From the NCBI RefSeq assembly GCF_949628265.1, contig NC_088789.1, forward strand, positions 32,915,883 through 32,979,882: DNA of 64,000 nucleotides. Reading direction: 5' to 3'. Under the pieces are notes generated by a model. The model saw only the letters and a program-made list of their open reading frames with translations. It searched no databases and had not been told where the DNA came from. Of the stretch, positions 56,095 through 64,000 are shown piece by piece (position 1 is the first letter of the stretch; every line of letters begins with the position of its first letter). A program made the translations under genes and the position numbers. The stretch comes from Cloeon dipterum. Lineage: Eukaryota; Arthropoda; Insecta; Ephemeroptera; Baetidae.

Positions 56095-58649
56095 GTTATA
56101 AATTTGTTTCTAAAATTAAATGGGCGGTTTGTATAAATATAGAAACACCGAAAAGCATTCCCCAAATCAACGGCGCGACGACCTGCTTCACACACATTCG
56201 CTCTTTTGACCCTGACGAAAACTTGAAAGGAAATTACAGCATGACGAGGAGTGCAATTATAGAAACGGTTGAACCAGATTTGGTTATTTCCACGTTTGAT
56301 TGTTCTCCCGAAACCATAAAGCGGAGAGAAGAAGACGCTATCTTGCAGGCTATCAGTTATAATATTCAGGTAAGACTTTATTTCTGCGTTATAATTGAAA
56401 TCTTTTTATTTACTAATTCAATTTCTTATGGAGGGTTACCAACCTTTTCTTGGATTTATATCTACGTGAATTGTCTTAGACACAATAATAAACAACTCCT
56501 TACATTTAGTTGCTTTAATTATAGTTTCTATTTAGTTCATAATTTTGAACAAATGTCCTTCCAAGTTTTAATATTGGTTCGAATCCTTTAAACCTTAGTT
56601 GTGACTCCTTTGAAATTATTATAATTCAATGTCCTACGTAGATAATAATTTGGATTATCATATAAAGCCCGAATTTATCAAATAACATGTTGGTGTAAAA
56701 TCTTGTTGGTAATCAAACATATTGGTTTATTATGTATTTATAGGTAATGATTGTTTTTAAATTAGTTTTGTTCTAATTTGTGGTTGTTTCATAGTCTCGC
56801 TTTCAAATAGTTGTTTTGAATAACTTATGTTCTTTTCTATTTCTTTTCCTTCCGTTCATTTTCAATGCTAACCCTTGATAACAATTTACCCAGCTCTCCT
56901 TGGTTGTGACCTTTTCACGAACTCCTTAGAATAGAATTTTTAAATCGTGGAAATTGCAATGCAAAATCTTTCGCAGTCAATTTTTTCCAATCTGCGGTAA
57001 ATTGATTAAATATGGTTGGAATTAATGATCTGAATGCCCGAAGAATAATAATTTATTGATTAATGATAGGTTTAAGCCTCTTAATGACATGAAAAATTGT
57101 TTCTTTTTAATTTAAAAATAGTTTAAATGCTGCATGATAATATACCGCTTTTCAGGTCCAAATTCTGTCCAACAGATTTGGTCTACAGAACGTCTTTGAC
57201 GGAGCATAAACGTTTTTTCCCGCCAAAACAATATGAATTCGAGAACTGCGCATGCGTCAGAGCTAATTTGAGCACTTGCAGAGAGACCACAGACCACCTG
57301 CACTTTTTTTAACTTCTTTGTCAGATCCAGCCGCTCTGACGCATGCGCACTTCTCGCATTCATATTATTTTGGCGGGAAAAAACGTTCGCACGTCACGCT
57401 GCACTTTTTTAATGGAAAAAATATCGACTTTACCTAATTCGTCCCTCAGGAATCGATTGTTGCGCTTAGAAACTTGGTCAAAGACGGTATTTAATTAATA
57501 AAAAAATAATATCTTTTCATCAGCTGCTTCCGCACTCGGGGAAGGATTATTCATCCTTCTACGCAGACCTTCCGTTGGAAGAATTGCTAAGGATTGACGC
57601 AGAGAAGGCGAAATCGGACGCCGTCATTGCTTGTGTCAGGGCAGAAACCTTTAGGGAGAAACAGAATATGCACTCGCAGGCCAAAATTGCGCATCAGGCG
57701 CTTGGAATGGACGTAAAAAGTGCATTTCACGCGAGTCACTTGGTTGGTACACAAAATAATCATAAAAAAATCGAAATACTTAAAGGATTATTTCCTTCTA
57801 AACAGGTGGGCAAATCCTTTGAGAAATTCGCACAACTCTCTAAGAAATTGTACGCATTGATCTTTGAAAGGTCGACCATGCAGAGTCTAGATCTGCACAA
57901 TTTGCACAAGCAAGAGGCCATTTTCGTAAGTTTCAACCTGAACTCTCGATTCCTCAGGGTGAAAATAGGTGGGGTTCGATCGAAAAATGATTTTTGACGT
58001 ATTAGAACAGTCGCGAAAGCAAAACACACGTTGATTTGGCGCGTAAAACGTTTGAATCTTTTGGTCGCTACTGCGCAAGCGTCACCCTCTGTCGTCTGGC
58101 TGTGACGTCACCGGTTTAACGCTTGCGCAGTAGCGACCAAAATATTCAAACATTTTGCGCGCCAAAGCAACGTGCGTTTTGATTTGTGCTTCCGCCCAGA
58201 CGTCAGAAAACAGTTTTCGGCCGAAAAGATAATTCACCCCATCTATTTCGACCCCTAGGAACTGATTTGAATCATTGGAATATAAAAATGTATCTGAGGA
58301 GCATGTTCCAAGTTGAAAAGAAAATTTCTCGTACCCCTATTTTATATACGCTGATATGATTTTTTTTCGTGCAAATTCTCAGGCGGTGGAGAGTTTTTTA
58401 GAGCGTCTGAGGATTTTAGACCCGTCGCCTTCCATGAAGGAAGTTAAAATTATAACAGGTCAAGGAAATGGTAGTGTTAAAGAACCTGTTTTATTGCCGG
58501 CCGTAAAGAAATATCTTGCAAACAGAAATATTGCGTAAGTAAAAAGTAGTTTCAGATTTAATAAACTGATAATGATTTTTATTTCTAGGTATATGAGTAA
58601 GGCTGGCTGTATTTTAATTGAAATGAAATCAATAACGGAAAATATGTAA
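56095..58649 (+). CDS. Smr-domain protein, N4BP2-like (paralog 2, 5' end not found)
   Basis: Five exons were found: 56095-56369, 57524-57742, 57806-57925, 58383-58534 and 58589-58649, giving about 275 aa. The first exon follows an AG acceptor and needs one base from an upstream exon that I could not place, so the N-terminus is missing. Residues of exons 2-3 form a DUF1771-like helical region. The 63-nt stretch 57743-57805 is open in frame, but removing it restores normal DUF1771 spacing, so I call it an intron. The Smr domain reads SLDLHNLHKQEA, then KIITGQGNGS. The second signature has Asn where the family (and paralog 1) has His, which may matter for activity. The large first intron holds a family A MITE at 57.2-57.5 kb, and the intron after 57925 holds a family E palindrome. 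The function is inferred from the family: nucleic-acid binding or cleavage. Confidence 0.75.
57183..57495. mobile_element. Family A MITE, copy 4
   Basis: This shares the CCCGCCAAAACAATATGAAT / ATTCATATTATTTTGGCGGG inverted pair and the outer GTCAAAGACGGTATT end with the other family A copies. It lies in an intron of Smr paralog 2 and ends about 30 bp before an exon acceptor. Confidence 0.7.
57943..58262. mobile_element. Family E palindromic element
   Basis: Inverted arms carry TTTGGTCGCTACTGCGCAAG and CTTGCGCAGTAGCGACCAAA around a TGACGTCA-containing centre. The outer arms share ATTCCTCAGGG and CCCCTAGGAA. It lies in the intron before exon 4 of Smr paralog 2. Confidence 0.75.
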
Positions 58650-59187
58650 ATAATTTTGTTAAGTTTTGTCATGTACTGTATAAGCTAAAGGAGGACAATA
58701 CTCTTTTCAAGAAACATTTTTGGCCGGATTTTCTGTGCTCTTTTTACATGTTTTTAAATTTTATAATTTCAAACTATTTGTAACAGATTTAATTGCAAAG
58801 AAACTGATTCTTTGCATTTTATCTGAATATTTTATAGTTGTTATTTTAAAAGTGAAATCTATAATTTCACGTTTTTACAAATACGTATTATAAAATTATA
58901 TATTTAAATGAACTTTATTTGCAATTTTTAATTATAAATCTTCGCAAGTAGACTAAGATGATACAAAAAAAAAATTAAAAAAATTGGTGGAATTTGGAAG
59001 ATAAGATCAAAACTCTCACTTGCTTTAATTACAAAACGCAAAATTATCCGTATAAATGCTAGTAATGAATATTTTTTAATAAAATATGATTAAGTCCGAC
59101 TAAAACCACATTTTCATATGTTCCTATCGATTTTTGAGAATAAAAAAGCGGGATGAATCATTTTCTGTTATAAAAATGGCGCACTTT

Positions 59188-59300
59188 TCTTTTAGTCGAT
59201 ACAATGGCTGTGACGTCAGAGCGTCAGAGGGGGACGCTTGCGCAGTAGCAACCAAAAGGTTCGTGAGTTGCGCGCGCCTAAACGACGCCCGGTTTGCTTC
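59188..59300. mobile_element. Family E fragment
   Basis: GCTTGCGCAGTAGCAACCAA and a nearby TGTGACGTCAGAG match one arm and the centre of the element at 57.9 kb. Confidence 0.55.
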
Positions 59301-60171
59301 GCGCCTCTGCTTGCAGGTCGACAAACGAAAACTCCTGCAAAGAGTGAAGTTAGGCTTTGTCTCGGACAATTATGTACAGCGTGTTGCATGCCCACATTTT
59401 ATGCTAATGAGAATGGCGTCATCGAATGGAACTGCATTTTTACATTTAAACCGTAAATTGATTGGTTTTCGTTTTGAATGAATTTTTGCTAAAAGAAAAT
59501 GAAAAATTACTTAAACTTCTACAAACAAAAACAAGAAGTGCTTCTTTATGTATATTTTTTCTTCTTTTTTAAGCTTTTTAAAAGCTCAGAATAATGCACT
59601 TGAATTTAAAATCGCAAAAATACCAGATAGTTGAAAACAAAACACTATGAGGATCGAGTCTATGATGTTTTCTTTTTCAAAATGGTCGCTATTCGTGGAC
59701 TGTGTTTTTGTTAAGGTGTTATTGAAAGTATATTGGTCAAATTTACCAAAAATATTTTTCCAAATATTCGAAAATAATAAAATTTGATTCCGGTGGGCAT
59801 GTCAATTTGATTAAGAGACGCGTGTTATTTATTTCTCGCCCAACAAACGAAACATGTTTGTCTAATTCATGCAACTTTTATAAATATCGCAGATGCCGCA
59901 GAGGCGCAATTCGACACAAAATTTCTTCCGAACAGCAGTTAGTAGGCTTTGAAAATAAAAATATAAATATATGATTGATTTTTTGTACTCACTCGTCTGC
60001 TGAAGATCTTCTAGCGACGCAGTTTTCTACTGGCTGAACTCAATTTATCCTGGAGCAAAATAGGTTAAATAAGAATAGTTTATAGTGATTTAAGAGTAAT
60101 AAATTTTGGTCAAATACGAACGTCGAAAGAAAATTTAAGGTTTTTTTAATGTCACTGGTAGTTTCAGACTG

Positions 60172-60177
60172 TTTATT
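60172..60177 (-). terminator. Polyadenylation signal of LRR paralog 2
   Basis: TTTATT on the plus strand is AATAAA on the minus strand, about 90 nt past the stop. Confidence 0.5.
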
Positions 60178-60263
60178 AATTCTACCGATTATTTTTAAAA
60201 GAATATTATGTCACATTAATTTCAAAAATCAATTAAGCAAATAAACTCAACGAAAAAGTCTGT

Positions 60264-62503
60264 TCAATCGCATGGATATACTCCGTTGTGCTTGTTGTAC
60301 TCCTCCAGCAGCCTGTCGCAAGTGTCAGAGTCAAAGTTCTCTACAATTGGCACACTTTCTTCCCCATCGAACTTGTACATGACGAATTCTATCTCAAGGG
60401 CGAAGTGAAAGTTGACCAGTTTGGGCAGAAGGGCGGACGCGGTCTTGACCATGCGGGCGGCCGCGTTGAAGTGCTTCATGTTGAACTCAGGGTTGTAAGT
60501 GTGCTCGAGATCGAGGCTCAAGCTCCGCAGCTCCCTGAGAGCGTCGCCCTTTTTGATCAGCTTGGTGATGTTTTCAAGGTCGGACAGGCTGAAGACACCC
60601 TTCATCTCAACCTTCCTCAGTTTCGGGGCACACAAAATGCCGGCTGCTGACAGGATCACTTCCCTAAGATTTGTAAATAATGATATGAACATTAAAGAAG
60701 ACTAGTTGAATACCTATTGACCCAAGTCAACTCGGTTAGCTCCGGAAAAACGTCCTTGGTGTTGTCCAGCACGATGACATTCCTCAGGAGCAGCTTTTCC
60801 AGTTGAGGGCAGAGCAGGGAAATCCTCTCAAAAGTCAGACCGATGCGCGGATTAACGCTCAGGATGGACAAAGAGCGAAGTTGGCGGCCAAAGGCGGCCA
60901 AGAGGCGTTCGACGATGGTCCAACACCTCACGCCATCGAAGGTCAAGGCCTCAACCTTTTTGAAATGCAGCACTGGTTCAAATGAATGCACATCGAAGTA
61001 AGCTCGGTCAATCTGAAAAGAGAAACCCTTCATAAAGCTAAGAAAGAACAACAAAATCAATAATATCGGTCATTTAGGTCCTCAGGGTCAGGCACTGAAG
61101 GTTAAAATGGACCTAAGATGGTGCTGCAGTGAACAAGACACAACAAATTTGATAGAAATGAATGGCAGAACGGTTCAGAGCCGGTTTTTAAAATTTAATT
61201 CGCTATTGCCAGAAATTAATCACGGTTCCCACCCTGGAAATTCTTGTACAGGTGCATAATATGAAGGGCTACAATTTCTTTATGTACCCCAAAGGCCAGT
61301 ACCCTGAAAAATCGATAGGCCAATTTTCCGCGGTGCGAACGAAGTACTTTTAGCATGAAATCATCACTTTTGACGCCCAAAAATTCCGTCAAATCGACTT
61401 TAGTTCCACCAAGCACTCTCGCGGAAATATGGCCGATCGTTTGTCCCACCAGTACGAAAGATCAAATTTCCGCGGCGCGAACAACTGTCTTAAATAATTT
61501 TTCAACAAGAGGAGCATAAAACTTACCACGAGATGGGTGATGTTTGGATACTTGAGAGCCAGCTCGAGCCCTTCTTCCAGAATTCCCCTCGCTTCCAGGG
61601 TAAGAAACCTTCTCTTCAGGAATGCCGGTGTTTCCTTCTCATCAGAAGGAAGAGGCAAAAAATCCCAGTACCAAGTGGCGATGTAATCAAGATGGGGAGC
61701 CGCAGTGGCGAGCAAAGCAAGGTGGTGCAGGCACCACTGGTTGTCCTCGAGCACCCTGAGATTCTGCAGATTTCTCAGGTGCTCGCTGCCATCTCCCATA
61801 TCATCCTCCAGATGCCAAAGGGCGCCGACGCTGGCCACTTGCAGACTGGGCAAATCGCCGCACAGCATGCTCAGGTCGGAAAAGCGGAAATTGAAGACCT
61901 TGAGAAGCATTTTTCTCAGCTTTTTCATTTTGCTGAGAGAATGAAGAAGGGACTGCACGCCATGGATGCTGGCTCCAACGCTGGACAGCGACAATTCCTC
62001 CACGTTCGGAGCCAGACGAGCGATCCAGCCGAAAACCTTCGTTTAATTTAATAAATCAGTTTGAATTGTTTTAAATGATTAAAAATTAATACTTGGATCA
62101 ATGCCGAATTTTCAGGGCTAAAACTGAAGAAGCCATCCAAATCCACTTTTCTGGTGCGAGGACTCAGCAGCTGAGGCAGTGCTTTCAAAAGCTTTTGAAA
62201 CTTTTCTGGGCTGCCGTCGATGGAACCCGAGCAGCCGAACTGCAGCACCCTTTGCAAGATCTTTTCTCGCACTTGAATGGCTGTAAATAAAAAATAAAAT
62301 GCATAATTTTTCTAAAATACTGTCACCAAGTACTTACGCAGTATTTCAAGTTGGTTTTGTTCAGAGAACAGGTGGATCTTTTCGGCAACGCAGCGGACAG
62401 CGAGTTCCTCCAGGCTGTGCTTCATTTTCAGGGCTCCCAGCCTCACCTTCGTGAGCTCAACATATCGAGTTTCGTCGTCCTTCTCCATCACGAGCTCCGC
62501 CAT
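60264..62503 (-). CDS. Leucine-rich-repeat protein (paralog 2)
   Basis: Read on the minus strand, the exons are 62503-62338, 62280-62093, 62036-61527, 61012-60714 and 60663-60264, giving 520 aa. All four introns fall at the same positions and phases as in the paralog at 26.5 kb, so the two genes descend from one. The start MAELVMEKDD and the motif VREKILQRVLQ align with the paralog's N-terminus. LRR-like segments include LRKMLLKVFNF, LEKLLLRNV and LRSLSLDLEH. A minus-strand AATAAA lies at 60172-60177, about 90 nt past the stop. Intron 3 (61013-61526) is expanded by fragments of the family C repeat, whereas the same intron in paralog 1 is only 55 nt. No premature stop or frameshift was seen. 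The molecular role is unknown; an F-box/LRR adaptor is one possibility. Confidence 0.82.
61305..61480. mobile_element. Family C element fragments
   Basis: A right-type end (GGCCAATTTTCCGCGG, about 61317) and left-type ends (GCGGAAATATGGCCGATCG near 61425; AAATTTCCGCGGCGCGAAC near 61460) lie inside intron 3 of LRR paralog 2. The arrangement suggests nested or rearranged copies. Confidence 0.5.
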
Positions 62504-63210
62504 CTAAAAAGCAAATCATGCAAACTATATGTATTATCCTCCGAGTGCTTATGGGGTCTTTAATCAAAAATAAAAACAAATTTGGCCAGAATTCGGCGGC
62601 CTCATGTCAATTTACGTAAACAATATAAAAAACGTCACTATGTATTTTTATGGAGCCGAAACTATTGCATTCTCTCGATTCATCCGCCATTATGGGCAAT
62701 AAAAAAATATATTCACGCTTACCTGACTTAAAAACACGGCTTACTGAAGAGGACAGGCGCCAGGCAAAAATATTTTTATTATTAGTCCCACTAGAGAATT
62801 TTTTTAATCTGGCCTTGGGCCTTGCTCTTGCAGCAGGATTTTTAATGATGGCTGCGGCGCTGCGGCTACGCCCTGGCTACGCCCTGGCTACGCCCAATGT
62901 CAATGTGGAAAGCGCGGTAAAATTCCGAAAATTCCACCAACATAATTGTGCGTGGGGTGTGGACTGGGCGACAGGGCGTTTAACAGCGCCAAAAATTAGA
63001 TGCGGCGTGCGGCGGCGAATGTGAACACGGAGCGGAAGAATAGAGAACGATCGAAAAATCGCAATCTTTTGGGCAATCCCGCTTCATCCGCGTCGAGCAT
63101 TATCCATCTCCATCTAAATTTACATTTTGGGCTTCTAGAGAAGAAGAAGAGTCGGATAAATTAGATTTTTATTCGCGTTGATTGGCAGAAAAGCGGGAAA
63201 AGCGTGCACG
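62504..63210. other. Region between LRR paralog 2 and the small membrane gene
   Basis: These genes diverge from this 0.7-kb space, which should hold both promoters. A minisatellite lies at 62.87 kb. No TATA or initiator could be assigned with confidence. Confidence 0.4.
62866..62895 (+). repeat. Minisatellite, three CTACGCCCTGG-type units
   Basis: GGCTACGCCCT is repeated in tandem with a degenerate third unit (GGCTACGCCCA). Confidence 0.7.
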
Positions 63211-63910
63211 ATGAGCTTGCTAATTCAAATGGCTCTGCCAGCGCTCGTCCTGGTCCTGTTTGCGGCCCCTGGAATTGGCCATGAGGTGAGTCTGCTGCCG
63301 AATTATCTTATATCTAACCTCATTCTAAAATGTAAGAGGCTTAGATTAAGAGCGGATTTTTAAATCTTTATTTTCAGCTGCAGCTAGGGGATCAGCTGGC
63401 GTTGCCGGGTGGCGGCGCAGACTTGAAGCTGTCCAACAGCGGCGGCACAGATGAAAACCTGAATGAGGTGCAGGAGCAGAAGGTTGGTAATTAGCAACAA
63501 TTTCAAATATTCTTATTTACAGTTCTTAGATAAACTTTACGGCTTCCAATTTACAAATTAATCTGAATTTTCTCTATTACACAATTTGAGCAAAAATATT
63601 AATTTTTTTCCTTTTTAGAATCCTGAAACGACAGCAACTGAGAGTCTCAACTTTGGAAATGAAGCAACTTTTGAGACCGAGGCATCAAAACCTGAAGTCA
63701 AAAGTACCTCAGACGTGGTGAAGAAAAACCAGAAACAATATGCACTGGAATTAAGCATTTTCATTGTCTTTACATGTGAGCAGCCTTTTATACTGTTGAT
63801 TTTCGCGTCTCATAATATAATTTTTCGCAGGGGCATTCTCAATCTGCATAGTTCTGCTGTTTTTGCTGTTGTCTGACTCTGAACCTGCCCAAACCAAGGA
63901 AGCAGTCTAA
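63211..63910 (+). CDS. Small secretory or membrane protein of unknown function
   Basis: Four exons (63211-63285, 63378-63482, 63619-63775, 63831-63910) join in phase to give 138 aa. The first exon is a hydrophobic signal-peptide-like segment (MSLLIQMALPALVLVLFAAP). The middle is hydrophilic and rich in Glu, Thr and Ser, with a GGTDENL motif and a run of ETEA/ESLNFGNEATF. The last exon adds a strongly hydrophobic helix (TWAFSICIVLLFLLLSD) and a short polar tail, so the product is probably a type I membrane protein or carries a cleavable tail. An in-frame upstream extension exists but has no ATG. I do not recognise the family. A decayed copy lies at 29.0-29.7 kb; comparing the two fixed the exon boundaries. 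The gene lies just beyond LRR paralog 2, as the decayed copy lies beyond LRR paralog 1. Confidence 0.6.
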
Positions 63911-64000
63911 TCGAGGAATCTGCTCCCTGACGGCGCGTGTGCTGGCACTTTGACCTTTGTATTGACTATATTACATCGCATCGTTGTTAGATCAAGAAGC

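Larger units (their letters stand above)
58650..60263. other. Gene-free AT-rich stretch
   Basis: Holds the family E fragment and the probable 3' end of LRR paralog 2. Nothing else recognised. Confidence 0.45.

Noticed and set aside
60288..62051. Long plus-strand frames of 120 and 172 codons
   Set aside because: Antisense shadows of LRR paralog 2 exons 3 and 5.

Overview
This is AT-rich animal nuclear DNA, most likely from an insect. Genes are split by short GT-AG introns, often 48-80 nt. C2H2 zinc-finger genes start with an arthropod-type ZAD domain. Much of the space between genes is palindromic, MITE-like repeats. Nothing prokaryotic or viral was recognised, no rRNA or tRNA gene was identified, and the species cannot be named from the window alone. 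Coordinates were worked out by eye from splice sites and reading-frame continuity.

Layout: 1-17.5 kb holds almost only repeats: an inverted repeat at 2.2-2.8 kb, a fold-back element at 4.2-5.5 kb, palindromes at 6.2, 7.8, 11.5 and 14.4 kb, and a few unassigned exon-like pieces. 17.5-20.3 kb (+) carries an Smr-domain gene. 21.9-22.6 kb is a tandem repeat. 22.8-23.8 kb (-) is a broken multi-thioredoxin gene. 26.5-28.3 kb (+) is a leucine-rich-repeat gene, 29.0-29.7 kb (+) a broken copy of a small secretory/membrane gene, and 30.9-31.4 kb (+) a small gene made almost entirely of a KIX domain. 32.7-33.9 kb (-) and 37.9-39.1 kb (+) are inverted duplicate ZAD/C2H2 genes that enclose a Myc-like bHLH gene at 34.4-36.6 kb (+). 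40.2-43.5 kb (-) encodes a divergent PARP-like protein that seems to lack the catalytic histidine. 43.9-54.7 kb (-) holds a ZAD fragment, a complete ankyrin gene, a short ankyrin paralog and an ankyrin 3' fragment, plus a GC-rich tandem-repeat block at 50.1-51.3 kb. 56.1-58.6 kb (+) is a second Smr gene, 60.3-62.5 kb (-) a second LRR gene, and 63.2-63.9 kb (+) the intact version of the small secretory/membrane gene.

The order Smr gene, LRR gene, small membrane gene occurs twice (17.5-29.7 kb and 56.1-63.9 kb), with the LRR gene inverted in the second block. This points to an old segmental duplication followed by local inversion. The ZAD genes, ankyrin genes and their flanks show later, smaller duplications. 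Nothing indicates that the genes form a pathway. The clearest theme is duplication and decay: intact paralogs lie beside truncated, frameshifted or possibly inactive ones, with MITEs in several introns.
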